From Tabrizicola sp. (GTDB lineage Bacteria; Pseudomonadota; Alphaproteobacteria; Rhodobacterales; Rhodobacteraceae): DNA of 64,000 nt. Positions 32,570 through 41,443 of the stretch are shown in pieces. The stretch lies in the NCBI RefSeq assembly GCF_022842145.1, contig NZ_JALHQD010000001.1, forward strand, positions 874,127-938,126. Direction: 5' to 3'. Position 1 is the first letter of the stretch; each line of letters begins with the position of its first letter. The notes under the pieces are model-generated. The model saw nothing but the letters and a program-made list of their open reading frames with translations, was not told the origin of the DNA and did no database searches. Position numbers and translations under genes: made by a program.

Positions 32570-33361
32570 CTAGAGGCCGTACCTTGCCCAAAGCGCCCGG
32601 TCCTCGACCGCACCCAGGGTCTCATCCACCAGCGACAGGCCAAAACGCTGGAAGAGGCTGCGCTTGCGGCCAAGGGGAACGAGTTTCACCTTGTCGCCGT
32701 AAAGCTCTTTCAGCTTCGGGGTCATGTGGGCGACTCCGTCGGTTAGGCCCAGGTCCACCGACTGCTGGCCGGTCCAGATGTCGGCGTTGAAGAGGTCCGC
32801 GCTGTCGTCCAGTCGGATTCCCCGACTGCGGCGGACGTGGTCGATGAAGGCCTGATGGATCGGGGTCTGCAGGGCCTTGAGGCGATCGATGTCCTCGGGC
32901 TTCTGCGGCAGGAAGGGGTCGGCAAAGCTTTTGGACCGTCCCGCGGTGATGACCCGGCGTTCGACACCTTGGCGCGCCATCAACTCGGGGAAGCCGAAGC
33001 TGGCGAAGATCACGCCGATGGAGCCGACGAGGCTGCTTTCGTCCACCCAGATGTCATCGGCCGCGCAGGCCAGCCAGTAGCCGCCCGAGGCCGCGACATC
33101 CTCGACGAAGGCGTGGACCGGGACCTTCTTTTCCTCGGCCAAACGCCGGATGCGCGCCGCGATCAGCGAGGACTGGACCGCCGATCCGCCCGGCGAGTTC
33201 ACCAGAAGCGCCACGGCGGCGGGCTTCAACTTGAACGCCTTCTCGATCAGCGGGGTCAATGCCTCGTCGTTCAGGCTGCGGGTGCCGGTGCCAATGGTGC
33301 CGCCAAGGCGGATCACGGGGACAAGCGTGGGTTTGGGCAGGAAGGGGATGAAGCGGCGCAT
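32570..33361 (-). CDS. S49 family serine peptidase (SppA/SohB-like)
   Basis: 263 residues from the ATG at 33361; the longer open frame upstream overlaps lysR and is not family sequence. The S49 fold shows the general-base region (LKPAAVALLVNSPGGSAVQS) and the nucleophile segment VEDVAASGGYWLACAADDIW, then GSIGVIFASFGFPELM. Such proteases degrade signal peptides or membrane proteins. No clear N-terminal transmembrane helix is visible, unlike SohB. The gene diverges from lysR over 61 bp. Confidence 0.92.
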   Translation of the reverse strand: MRRFIPFLPKPTLVPVIRLGGTIGTGTRSLNDEALTPLIEKAFKLKPAAVALLVNSPGGSAVQSSLIAARIRRLAEEKKVPVHAFVEDVAASGGYWLACAADDIWVDESSLVGSIGVIFASFGFPELMARQGVERRVITAGRSKSFADPFLPQKPEDIDRLKALQTPIHQAFIDHVRRSRGIRLDDSADLFNADIWTGQQSVDLGLTDGVAHMTPKLKELYGDKVKLVPLGRKRSLFQRFGLSLVDETLGAVEDRALWARYGL

Positions 33362-33422
33362 GGCGCCAGAGGTAAGGCGTCTGGGGCTTGCGGGCAAGGG
33401 CAGGGCGCGGCAGGGTTCGGCA

Positions 33423-34304
33423 ATGATCGACAAGCTGGAAATGTTCATCGCATTGGCCAAGGAGCGGCACTTCGGTCGCGCGGCCGAGGTGTGCGGGGTG
33501 ACGCAGCCCTCGCTGTCCAGTGCGATCCGGCAGCTGGAGGACCAGCTGGGCGTGCAGCTGGTCTTCCGGGGCAGCCGGTTCCAGGGCCTGACGCCCGAAG
33601 GCCAGCGGGTGCTGGATCGCGCGCTGGGCATCGTCGGCGATGTGCGGGCACTCAAGGATGAGATGCGTGTGGTGCGGTCGGGCCTATCGGGCAATCTGCG
33701 GATCGGGGTCATCCCGACGGCGCTGCCGATGGTGGCGGACCTGACCGGACCTTTCACGCAAAAGCACCCTAACGTCCGGGTGTCGATCCTGTCGCGGACC
33801 AGCGTCGAGATCCTGACCGGGATCGAGGCCTTGGATCTTGAGGCCGGGATCACCTACCTGGACAACGAGCCCCTGGGCCGGGTGTCGCAGGTGCCTTTGT
33901 ATACGGAGTTCTACCGGTTGCTGATTGCACCGGGGTCAGAAATGGCCTCGCGTCGGCATGTCACCTGGAACGAGTTGTCGACGGTGCCCTTGTGCCTTCT
34001 GACCTCGGACATGCAGAACCGGCGGATCGTGAACCAGCACCTGGGCGAGGCCGGCGTGGATGCGGCGCCGATGATCGAGTCGAACTCCACGATGGCGCTG
34101 GTAGCGCATGTGCTGACCGGGCGCTGGGCAAGCGTGGTGCCGAAGAAACTGGCCGACATGTTCGTGGCGGATGGGCGGTTGCATTCGATCCCTATCGTCG
34201 AGCCGGAGGCCGAGCACACCGTCGGCCTGATCGCGGCCCGTCGGGACCCGCAGACACCGGTCTTGCAGGCGCTGGTCGATGAAGCGGTCAGACTGTTTCG
34301 ATAG
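33423..34304 (+). CDS. LysR family transcriptional regulator, probable regulator of formate dehydrogenase
   Basis: 293 residues from the ATG at 33423. The N-terminal helix-turn-helix reads ALAKERHFGRAAEVCGVTQPSLSSAIRQLE, followed by a LysR substrate-binding domain. It is immediately upstream of the fds operon in the same direction, with a dyad ATTGAT-N6-ATCAAT in the 89-bp gap, which makes it the likely regulator of fdsGBACD. Formate, or the state of CO2 fixation, are plausible signals; no ligand can be read from sequence. Confidence 0.93.
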   Translation: MIDKLEMFIALAKERHFGRAAEVCGVTQPSLSSAIRQLEDQLGVQLVFRGSRFQGLTPEGQRVLDRALGIVGDVRALKDEMRVVRSGLSGNLRIGVIPTALPMVADLTGPFTQKHPNVRVSILSRTSVEILTGIEALDLEAGITYLDNEPLGRVSQVPLYTEFYRLLIAPGSEMASRRHVTWNELSTVPLCLLTSDMQNRRIVNQHLGEAGVDAAPMIESNSTMALVAHVLTGRWASVVPKKLADMFVADGRLHSIPIVEPEAEHTVGLIAARRDPQTPVLQALVDEAVRLFR

Positions 34305-34352
34305 GCTACGTCTATCGACTGACGGTATATCGACATTGATTAGCCTATCAAT
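34300..34352. promoter_or_regulatory. Candidate LysR-type operator and promoter of the fds operon
   Basis: ATTGAT-TAGCCT-ATCAAT (34335-34352) is a perfect 6-bp-arm dyad with LysR-like T-N12-A geometry. In addition GATAGGCTA (34300-34308) and its exact reverse complement TAGCCTATC (34341-34349) stand about four helical turns apart, so two LysR dimers could share DNA bending. The gap is AT-rich compared with its flanks. The first arm overlaps the lysR stop codon. Confidence 0.6.
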
Positions 34353-34393
34353 CCGGGGGTATACATTTGCATGCTAGCCAGAGGTTTGCCCGC

Positions 34394-34852
34394 ATGCTTG
34401 ATTCCCACGTCCACTCCGACCGGATCGCCGAGATCCTGAACGCGCATCAGGGGCTGGAGGGGCCGCTCCTTCCCATCCTGCACGCGATTCAGGCGGCGTT
34501 CGGCTATGTGCCGGATAGCGCCATTCCGCAGATCGCGGCGGCCTTGATGCTGTCGAAGGCGGAAGTGCACGGAGTGATCAGCTTCTACCACGATTTCCGC
34601 GCGGCACCTGTCGGGCGGCATGTGCTGAAGCTGTGCCGGGCCGAGGCGTGTCAGACCGTGGGCGGGGACGCGGTGGCGGACCGGATCAAAGCGGCGCTGG
34701 GCATCGACTGGCACGAGACGACCCCCGACGGACGCGTGACGCTGGAGCCGGTGTTCTGCCTGGGCCTGTGCGCCTGCGGACCGGCGGCGATGGTCGACGG
34801 GCGGCTGGTCGGTCGCTGTGACGAAAGCGTGCTGGCAGAGGTGGCGAAATGA
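34394..34852 (+). CDS. fdsG: NAD-dependent formate dehydrogenase gamma subunit (NuoE-like)
   Basis: 152 residues from the ATG at 34394. The thioredoxin-like [2Fe-2S] domain has the four-cysteine pattern CRAEAC ... CLGLCACGP, as in NuoE. It is the entry gene of the fds operon, with FdsB making the NADH-reactive half of the cytosolic molybdenum formate dehydrogenase. It ends in a 4-bp overlap with fdsB. Confidence 0.95.
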   Translation: MLDSHVHSDRIAEILNAHQGLEGPLLPILHAIQAAFGYVPDSAIPQIAAALMLSKAEVHGVISFYHDFRAAPVGRHVLKLCRAEACQTVGGDAVADRIKAALGIDWHETTPDGRVTLEPVFCLGLCACGPAAMVDGRLVGRCDESVLAEVAK

Positions 34853-36354
34853 AGCTTTACGTTCCGCTGGATAGTGCTGCCGTCGCTTTGGGGGCCGACA
34901 AGCTGGCTGCGGCGATTGCGGCCGAGGCTGCGTCGCGTGGGGTTGAGGTCGAGATCGTCCGCAACGGCTCGCGCGGGATGGTCTGGCTGGAGCCGCTGGT
35001 CGAAGTGGTGACCGATGCTGGCCGCCTGGGTTTCGGCCCGATGACCGTGGCGGATGTGCCGGGGCTGTTCGGCGATCTGGCGTCACATCCGAAGGCCCAC
35101 GGACTGGTCGATGAACTGCCTTGGATGAAGGGTCAGACCCGTCTGACCTTTGCCCGGGTGGGTGTGATCGATCCGCTGTCGCTGAAGGATTACGTCGCGC
35201 ATGGCGGCCTTGTCGGGCTGGAACGCGCCGCCAAGATGACCAAGGCCGAAATCGTGGCCGAGGTGACGGAGTCCGGCCTGCGCGGGCGCGGGGGCGCGGG
35301 CTTCCCGACGGGGATCAAGTGGAAGACGGTGTCCGAGGCGCCGGGCGAGCTGAAGTACATCGTCTGCAACGCGGACGAGGGCGACAGCGCCACTTTTGCC
35401 GACCGGATGCTGATGGAGGGTGACCCCTTCACGCTGATCGAGGGCATGGCGATTGCCGGTTTGGCCTGCGGGGCGACCAAGGGCTACGTCTACATCCGCA
35501 GCGAATACCCGGTGGCGATCCGGGTGATGGAAGCCGCGGTGAAGATCGCCCAGGACGCCAAGGTGCTGGGCCCGGCCTTCGACATGGAGGTTCGCGTCGG
35601 CGCCGGGGCCTATGTCTGCGGCGAGGAGACCTCGCTGCTGAACAGCCTGGAGGGCAAGCGGGGCGTGGTCCGGGCCAAGCCGCCGTTGCCGGCGCTGCAG
35701 GGGTTCATGGGTCGCCCGACCGTGGTCAACAACGTGATCTCGCTGGCCTCGGTGCCGGTGATCATGGCCAAGGGGGCTGCGTTCTACAAGGACTTCGGGC
35801 TGGGCCGCAGCCGTGGGACGATCCCGCTGCAGATCGCCGGGAACGTGAAACGCGGTGGGCTTTATGAGGTGGCGTTCGGCCTGACCCTCGGCCAGATCGT
35901 CAATGCGATCGGCGGCGGTACGGCCTCGGGTCGTCCGGTCAAGGCGGTGCAGGTGGGTGGCCCCTTGGGCGCCTGGTTCCCGCCGTCGCTGTTCGATACG
36001 CCGTTCGGGTACGAGGAGTTCGGCGCAAAGGACGGGTTGATCGGCCACGCCGGTCTGACCATCGCCGACGACACGACCGACATGCTGCACATGGCCCGCT
36101 TCGCGATGGAGTTCTGCACCATCGAATCCTGCGGCAAATGCACCCCCTGCCGCATCGGCGCGGTGCGGGGGGTCGAGACGCTGGACCGTCTGGCCGCCGG
36201 TGACGTCAGCGCGATTCCGCTGCTGACCGACCTCTGCAGCACGATGAAATCCGGTTCGCTTTGCGCTTTGGGCGGCTTCACCCCATATCCGGTGATGAGC
36301 GCACTGACGCACTTCCCCGACGACTTCGCCCGCGCGAAGGAGGCAGCCGAATGA
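34849..36354 (+). CDS. fdsB: NAD-dependent formate dehydrogenase beta subunit (NuoF-like flavoprotein)
   Basis: 501 residues. An N-terminal thioredoxin-like region (residues 1-100) leads into the NuoF domain: the GLRGRGGAGFPTGIKW FMN loop, NADEGDSATFADR, GAGAYVCGEETSLL for NAD binding, and the [4Fe-4S] cysteines ESCGKCTPCR plus a later cysteine in LCST. It passes electrons from the Mo subunit to NAD+ through FMN. Overlaps on both sides show tight coupling. The N-terminal extension separates it from respiratory NuoF. Confidence 0.96.
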   Translation: MKLYVPLDSAAVALGADKLAAAIAAEAASRGVEVEIVRNGSRGMVWLEPLVEVVTDAGRLGFGPMTVADVPGLFGDLASHPKAHGLVDELPWMKGQTRLTFARVGVIDPLSLKDYVAHGGLVGLERAAKMTKAEIVAEVTESGLRGRGGAGFPTGIKWKTVSEAPGELKYIVCNADEGDSATFADRMLMEGDPFTLIEGMAIAGLACGATKGYVYIRSEYPVAIRVMEAAVKIAQDAKVLGPAFDMEVRVGAGAYVCGEETSLLNSLEGKRGVVRAKPPLPALQGFMGRPTVVNNVISLASVPVIMAKGAAFYKDFGLGRSRGTIPLQIAGNVKRGGLYEVAFGLTLGQIVNAIGGGTASGRPVKAVQVGGPLGAWFPPSLFDTPFGYEEFGAKDGLIGHAGLTIADDTTDMLHMARFAMEFCTIESCGKCTPCRIGAVRGVETLDRLAAGDVSAIPLLTDLCSTMKSGSLCALGGFTPYPVMSALTHFPDDFARAKEAAE

Positions 36355-36560
36355 CCGATGCCGTCAAAGGCCCGGCGTCGTATTTCCCCTCGATCGAGAA
36401 GAAATACGGCCAGCCCGTGGGTCATTGGTTCGACCAGATCCAGGACAAGCTCGACCAGCCGCACATGGCGATCGTCGCTTTCCTGAAAGACACCCACGCG
36501 ATGGGCCACGGCCACGCCAACGCCATTGTCGCCCACCAGCTTGCCGCACGGAAAGGCTAA
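36351..36560 (+). CDS. DUF4287 domain-containing small protein embedded in the fds operon
   Basis: 69 residues, starting in an ATGA overlap with fdsB and ending 4 bp before fdsA. The C-terminal half, HMAIVAFLKDTHAMGHGHAN, is the DUF4287 hallmark with its MGHGHAN motif. DUF4287 proteins have no known function as far as I know; some are fused to DUF5655. Placement inside the operon between the flavin and molybdenum subunits, not seen in the classical fdsGBACD order, suggests a part in assembly or regulation of the enzyme (inference). Confidence 0.88.
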   Translation: MTDAVKGPASYFPSIEKKYGQPVGHWFDQIQDKLDQPHMAIVAFLKDTHAMGHGHANAIVAHQLAARKG

Positions 36561-36564
36561 TAAG

Positions 36565-39456
36565 ATGAAAGACTTCATCATCCCCGACCGCGACTTCGGC
36601 ACCCCTGCCTCGAAGTCCAAGACGATGGTCACGCTGACGATCGACGGCTTTGACGTGACCGTGCCGGAAGGCACCAGCATCATGCGCGCGGCGGCCGAGA
36701 TCGGGATTTCCGTCCCGAAGCTGTGCGCCAGCGACAACATGGAGGCTTTCGGGTCCTGCCGGTTGTGCCTGGTCGAGATCGAGGGCCGGAACGGCACCCC
36801 GGCGTCCTGCACCACTCCCGTAGCACCCGGCCTGAAGGTCAAGACCCAGACCGGCAAGCTGAAGGACCTGCGCCGCGGGGTGATGGAGCTTTACATCTCG
36901 GACCACCCGCTGGACTGCCTTACCTGTGCCGCCAACGGCGACTGCGAGTTGCAGGACATGGCCGGGGCCGTCGGCCTGCGTGATGTGCGGTATGAGGCAG
37001 CGCCGAAAGGCGAATTCGCCAACCACTTCACGGTGAAGAACACCAGCGGCGAGGCCAACCCGCAGTGGCTGCCGAAGGACAACTCGAACCCCTACTTTGC
37101 CTATGACCCGGCGAAATGCATCGTCTGCTCGCGCTGCGTCCGGGCATGCGAGGAAGTGCAGGGCACCTTCGCGCTGACCATCGAGGGCCGGGGCTTTGAC
37201 AGCCGCGTGTCGTTCGGCGCCAAGACCGATGACGCGCTGGCCTCGGATTGCGTCTCCTGTGGCGCCTGCGTGCAGGCCTGCCCGACCGCGACGCTGACCG
37301 AAAAGTCGGTCATCGACATCGGCACGCCCGACCGCAGCATCATCACCACCTGCGCCTATTGCGGCGTGGGTTGCAGCTTCAAGGCCGAGATGCGGGGCGA
37401 CGAGCTTGTCCGCATGACCCCCTACAAGCACGGCAAGGCCAACCGGGGCCACTCCTGCGTCAAGGGCCGCTTCGCCTATGGCTACGCCACGCACCAGGAC
37501 CGCATCCTGAAGCCGATGATCCGCGACAGCATCGACCAGCCCTGGCAGGAAGTGTCCTGGGCTGAGGCGATGGAATTTGCCGCCGCCAAGATGAAGGGCA
37601 TCCAGGCGAAGTATGGCCGCAACTCGGTGGGCGTGATCACCTCCAGCCGCTGCACGAACGAGGAGACCTACCTTGTTCAGAAGCTGACCCGCGCGGTGTT
37701 CATGAACAACAACACCGACACCTGCGCCCGCGTCTGCCATTCGCCCACCGGCTATGGGTTGGGCCAGACCTTTGGCACCAGCGCCGGGACGCAGGACTTC
37801 GACTCCGTCGAGGAATCGGACGTGATCATGGTGATCGGTGCGAACCCTTCGGCCGCGCACCCGGTGTTCGCCAGCCGGATGAAGAAGCGGCTGCGCGCAG
37901 GTGCGAAGCTGATCGTCGTCGACCCGCGCCGGACGGAAACCGTGGAAGGCCCGCATTACAAGGCGGCGCATCACCTTGCGCTGACGCCGGGGACCAACGT
38001 GGCCGTCGTCTCGGCCATCGCCCACGTGATCGTCACCGAAAAGCTGTACGACGAAGAGTTCATCCGCACCCGCTGCGACTGGGATGAATTCCAGGACTAT
38101 GCCGAGTTCATCTCGACCCCGAACCACTCGCCCGAGGCGACGGAAATCCTGACCGGTGTCCCGGCAGAGGAGCTTCGCAAGGCGGCGCGGCTGTATGCCG
38201 GCGGCGGCAACGGGGCGATCTACTACGGGCTGGGCGTGACCGAACATTCGCAGGGGTCAACCACCGTGATCGGTATCGCCAACCTGGCCATGCTGACCGG
38301 CAACATCGGTCGCAAGGGCGTGGGCGTGAACCCGCTGCGCGGTCAGAACAACGTGCAGGGCTCTTGCGACATGGGCTCCTTCCCGCACGAACTGCCGGGC
38401 TACCGCCATGTGAAGAACCCCGAGGTTCGCGCGATCTACGAGGCGGCCTGGGGCGTGACCATCGACCCGGAACCCGGCCTGCGCATCCCGAACATGCTGG
38501 ACGCCGCGGTGGAAGGCACGTTCAAGGGCTTGTACTGCCAGGGTGAGGACATCCTGCAATCCGACCCCGACACCCACCACGTCGCGGCGGGTCTGGCGGC
38601 GATGGAATGCGTGATCGTCCACGACCTGTTCCTGAACGAAACCGCGAACTACGCGCATGTTTTCTTCCCCGGCTCGTCCTTCCTGGAAAAGGACGGCACC
38701 TTCACCAACGCCGAGCGTCGGATCAACATGGTCCGCAAGGTGATGGCGCCGAAGCAGGGCTATGCCGACTGGGAAGTGACCCAACTCTTCGCCAATGCGA
38801 TGGGGGCGGGCTGGAACTACACCCACCCGAGCCAGATCATGGAAGAGATCGCCATGACGACGCCGTCGTTTGCCGGGGTCAACTACGAGAAGCTGGAGAC
38901 GATGGGCTCGGTCCAGTGGCCCTGCAACGAGAAGGCGCCCGAGGGCACGCCGCTGATGCACATCGACGGGTTTGTCCGCGGCAAGGGCAAGTTCATCCGG
39001 ACTGAATACGTGGCGACGGACGAAAAGACCGGCCCGCGCTTCCCGCTGCTGCTGACCACGGGGCGTATCCTGTCGCAGTACAACGTGGGCGCGCAGACCC
39101 GGCGGACGGCGAACGTGGTCTGGCATGACGAGGACGTGCTGGAGATCCACCCGCACGACGCCGAGAACCGGGGCGTCCACGAGGGCGACTTCGTGCGCCT
39201 GGCCTCGCGGTCGGGGGAAACCACGCTGCGGGCGACGATCACCGACAAGGTGTCGCCGGGGGTTGTGTATACGACCTTCCACCACCCGGACACGCAGGCC
39301 AACGTCATCACCACCGACTTCAGTGACTGGGCGACCAACTGCCCGGAATACAAGGTGACGGCGGTTCAGGTGTCTCCGTCCAACGGCCCGTCCGAGTGGC
39401 AAGAGGAATACGCAGCACAGGCGGCGCTGTCGCGGCGGATTCTGGCAGCGGAATGA
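36565..39456 (+). CDS. fdsA: NAD-dependent formate dehydrogenase alpha subunit (molybdenum, Fe-S)
   Basis: 963 residues from the ATG at 36565. The N-terminal [2Fe-2S] ferredoxin domain (CASDNMEAFGSCRLC), a histidine/cysteine NuoG-like cluster (HPLDCLTCAANGDCELQ), two [4Fe-4S] sets (CIVCSRCVRAC, CVSCGACVQAC) and the CAYCGVGC cluster precede the bis-MGD catalytic domain. The Mo ligand is the cysteine in RVCHSPTGYGLG, a Cys-type enzyme, not selenocysteine. It oxidises formate to CO2; related Rhodobacter enzymes also run in reverse. It overlaps fdsC by 4 bp. Confidence 0.96.
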   Translation: MKDFIIPDRDFGTPASKSKTMVTLTIDGFDVTVPEGTSIMRAAAEIGISVPKLCASDNMEAFGSCRLCLVEIEGRNGTPASCTTPVAPGLKVKTQTGKLKDLRRGVMELYISDHPLDCLTCAANGDCELQDMAGAVGLRDVRYEAAPKGEFANHFTVKNTSGEANPQWLPKDNSNPYFAYDPAKCIVCSRCVRACEEVQGTFALTIEGRGFDSRVSFGAKTDDALASDCVSCGACVQACPTATLTEKSVIDIGTPDRSIITTCAYCGVGCSFKAEMRGDELVRMTPYKHGKANRGHSCVKGRFAYGYATHQDRILKPMIRDSIDQPWQEVSWAEAMEFAAAKMKGIQAKYGRNSVGVITSSRCTNEETYLVQKLTRAVFMNNNTDTCARVCHSPTGYGLGQTFGTSAGTQDFDSVEESDVIMVIGANPSAAHPVFASRMKKRLRAGAKLIVVDPRRTETVEGPHYKAAHHLALTPGTNVAVVSAIAHVIVTEKLYDEEFIRTRCDWDEFQDYAEFISTPNHSPEATEILTGVPAEELRKAARLYAGGGNGAIYYGLGVTEHSQGSTTVIGIANLAMLTGNIGRKGVGVNPLRGQNNVQGSCDMGSFPHELPGYRHVKNPEVRAIYEAAWGVTIDPEPGLRIPNMLDAAVEGTFKGLYCQGEDILQSDPDTHHVAAGLAAMECVIVHDLFLNETANYAHVFFPGSSFLEKDGTFTNAERRINMVRKVMAPKQGYADWEVTQLFANAMGAGWNYTHPSQIMEEIAMTTPSFAGVNYEKLETMGSVQWPCNEKAPEGTPLMHIDGFVRGKGKFIRTEYVATDEKTGPRFPLLLTTGRILSQYNVGAQTRRTANVVWHDEDVLEIHPHDAENRGVHEGDFVRLASRSGETTLRATITDKVSPGVVYTTFHHPDTQANVITTDFSDWATNCPEYKVTAVQVSPSNGPSEWQEEYAAQAALSRRILAAE

Positions 39457-40253
39457 AGGGCACGCGGGCCACTCCCCGGCTGGTCTTCGGTTCGTCGGTT
39501 GCGGCCGGGGAACGGGTCTTGCCCGAAGAAGTGGCCGTCGCGCTGTCGTTCAACGGGACGACGCAGGCGGTGATGATGGCGACGCCGGCGGACCTGGAGG
39601 ATTTCGGGGTCGGGTTTGCTGTCACGGAAGGCATCGCCTCGCCGCAGGAGATCCTGTCGGTCGAGGTGGAGCCGGTTCCGCGCGGGTTGGACGTGCAGAT
39701 CTGGCTGCATCCGGAAGCCGAGGCGCGGCTGTCGTCCCGCCGCCGGACGATGTCCGGCCCGGTGGGCTGCGGGCTGTGCGGGATCGACAGCATCGAGCAG
39801 GCCTTGCGCGAGGTTCCGGTGGTCGCGCCGTCGGCCTTCCGGATGTCGCCGTCTCAGGTACTGGCGGCGGTGGCGGCCTTGCCGGGCGAACAGCGGCTCC
39901 ACGACGCCACGCGGGCGGTGCATGGCGCGGCGTTCTGGAACGGGCGGGTGCAGCTGGCGCGTGAGGACGTGGGGCGGCACAACGCGCTGGACAAGCTGGT
40001 CGGCGGAATGGCCAGCCAGGGTATCGCGCCGCAGGGCGCGGTGGTGCTGACCAGCCGCGTGTCCACCGACATGGTCCAGAAAGTCGCCATGCTGGGCGCG
40101 CCGATGATCATCGCGGTCTCGGCCCCGACGGCCGAGGCGGTGGAATTGGCTGAACGGGCGGGGATCACCCTTATCGCCCTGGCACGGGGGGACCGGTTCG
40201 AGGTCTTCTCGCATACCGATCGTTTGAAGATGGAGCAGGCCCATGTCGGCTGA
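39453..40253 (+). CDS. fdsC: Formate dehydrogenase accessory sulfurtransferase FdhD/FdsC
   Basis: 266 residues. The FdhD signature is present: N-terminal EEVAVALSFNGTTQAVMMATPADLEDFGVGF, the conserved GCGLCG near residue 108, HGAAFWNG and REDVGRHNALDKLVG. FdhD/FdsC loads sulfur on the molybdenum cofactor and chaperones it to FdsA. In this enzyme type the first cysteine of the C-x-x-C pair may differ from E. coli FdhD; here GCGLCG keeps both. It overlaps fdsA by 4 bp and fdsD by 11 bp. Confidence 0.94.
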   Translation: MKGTRATPRLVFGSSVAAGERVLPEEVAVALSFNGTTQAVMMATPADLEDFGVGFAVTEGIASPQEILSVEVEPVPRGLDVQIWLHPEAEARLSSRRRTMSGPVGCGLCGIDSIEQALREVPVVAPSAFRMSPSQVLAAVAALPGEQRLHDATRAVHGAAFWNGRVQLAREDVGRHNALDKLVGGMASQGIAPQGAVVLTSRVSTDMVQKVAMLGAPMIIAVSAPTAEAVELAERAGITLIALARGDRFEVFSHTDRLKMEQAHVG

Positions 40254-40473
40254 GAAGATCACGCGGATGGCGAACCAGATCGCGCAGTTCATGGAGACGA
40301 AGCCGCACGCCGAGGGCGTGGCCCTGCTGGCGTCCCACATCAACGACTTCTGGGACCCCCGGATGCGCCGGCAGTTGTTCGAGCTGCTGGATGCGGGTGG
40401 TGCGGAGTTCCGCCCTCTGGTCCGTGATGCGGCGTCGGCGATCCGGCGGCCGGTGGTCGAACAGGCCGCCTGA
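40243..40473 (+). CDS. fdsD: Formate dehydrogenase delta subunit
   Basis: 76 residues. It has the FdsD pattern: IARMANQIA-like start (ITRMANQIAQFMETKP), then HINDFWDPRMRRQL. FdsD is needed for activity of Rhodobacter capsulatus formate dehydrogenase, working with FdsC in cofactor insertion. It starts 11 bp inside fdsC and is the last gene of the operon. A weak hairpin follows. Confidence 0.92.
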   Translation: MSAEKITRMANQIAQFMETKPHAEGVALLASHINDFWDPRMRRQLFELLDAGGAEFRPLVRDAASAIRRPVVEQAA

Positions 40474-40494
40474 CCTGTCGACGCTGGGCGGATA

Positions 40495-40516
40495 CCACTG
40501 ACCTTTCTTTCAGTGG
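40495..40516 (+). terminator. Possible terminator hairpin after fdsD
   Basis: CCACTGA (40495-40501) pairs with TCAGTGG (40510-40516) around an 8-nt pyrimidine loop. No T-run follows, so termination would be weak or Rho-assisted. Confidence 0.4.
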
Positions 40517-40578
40517 GTCCGTCTGTTCGGACGTTAACCCAGAGCCTGCACCACACCGCCAGCACTTGAGGAGTCGCA

Positions 40579-41343
40579 ATGCGCCTGGGTTTCATCGGGG
40601 CTGGGACCATGACTGCGGCGATGGTCGAGGGTCTGTGTGCGGGGGGGCAGTCTGGCTTCGAGGTGCTGCTGTCTCCGCGTGGGGCGGTGGTGGCGGCAGA
40701 CCTTGCACGGCGGTTTCCCGAGGTGACGGTGGCTGCCAGCAACCAGATGGTTGTGGATGGTTGCGACCTCGTCGTTCTGGCGATCCGCCCCCAGGTGGCC
40801 GAAGAGGTGGTGCGGGACCTTGCCTTTCGGCCCGACCAGAAGGTCCTGAGCCTGATCGCTGCAACCCGGATCGAGTGGGTCCGAGACTGGATCGGGCTTG
40901 ACCTGCCGATAACAAGGGCGATCCCCTTACCCTTCGTCGCCAACCGCAAGGGCGTCACGCCAATCTATCCGCCAGACCGTGAAATTGCCGGGCTTTTCGC
41001 CACCCTTGGGTCGGCGGTGGAGTGCCAGACGATCCAAGAATTCGACCTGCTGGCCGTCGGCTCGGCGCTGATGGGGAGCTACTTCGGCATTCTCGAGACG
41101 GCGCAGGACTGGCTGGTGGAGCAGGGTCTGCCCGAACCGGCCGCGCGCGCCTATCTTGCGGGACTGTTCGCCAACCTTGGTGGCGTGGCCGAGTCCGGTG
41201 GCACGGCGTTTGCCGATCTGCGCCAGGAGTATTCGACGAAGGGCGGGTTGAACGAGCAGATATTCCGCGTCTTCGGCGAGGAGGGCGGGGCGCGTGCCCT
41301 TCAGACGGCGCTGGCCCAAGTGCTGGCGCGGGTGCGCGGTTAA
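40579..41343 (+). CDS. proC: Pyrroline-5-carboxylate reductase family protein
   Basis: 254 residues, slightly shorter than typical ProC. The Rossmann start MRLGFIGAGTMTAAMVEG and the C-terminal block AYLAGLFANLGGVAESGGTAFADL fit the family, but the usual P5CR signature near the end (SPGGTT) reads EYSTKGGLNEQIF, closer to a divergent subgroup. The reaction expected is NAD(P)H reduction of pyrroline-5-carboxylate to proline, with some doubt about substrate. A GAGGAG site lies before the ATG. It is transcribed alone between fdsD and lysA. Confidence 0.8.
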   Translation: MRLGFIGAGTMTAAMVEGLCAGGQSGFEVLLSPRGAVVAADLARRFPEVTVAASNQMVVDGCDLVVLAIRPQVAEEVVRDLAFRPDQKVLSLIAATRIEWVRDWIGLDLPITRAIPLPFVANRKGVTPIYPPDREIAGLFATLGSAVECQTIQEFDLLAVGSALMGSYFGILETAQDWLVEQGLPEPAARAYLAGLFANLGGVAESGGTAFADLRQEYSTKGGLNEQIFRVFGEEGGARALQTALAQVLARVRG

Positions 41344-41443
41344 GCCGCCTTCAGTCATTGTCCGAAGGCTTTCCTGCCAGAAATCGTCCCTTTGCAGCCG
41401 TCGCGCGCGCAGATATGACGGCGCGGAAGCACCGGGGGCGACG

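Noticed and set aside
34336..34351. An FNR/FnrL site (TTGAT-N4-ATCAA) upstream of fdsG
   Set aside because: The arms TTGAT and ATCAA are present but separated by six bases instead of four; the site fits a LysR dyad better.
36565..39456. Selenocysteine-containing formate dehydrogenase
   Set aside because: The Mo-ligand position is encoded as cysteine in CHSPTGYG, and no in-frame TGA or SECIS-like element is needed.
34394..39456. Respiratory complex I genes nuoE, nuoF, nuoG
   Set aside because: The third large protein has a complete bis-MGD formate dehydrogenase domain, and fdsC and fdsD follow, so this is the Fds enzyme.
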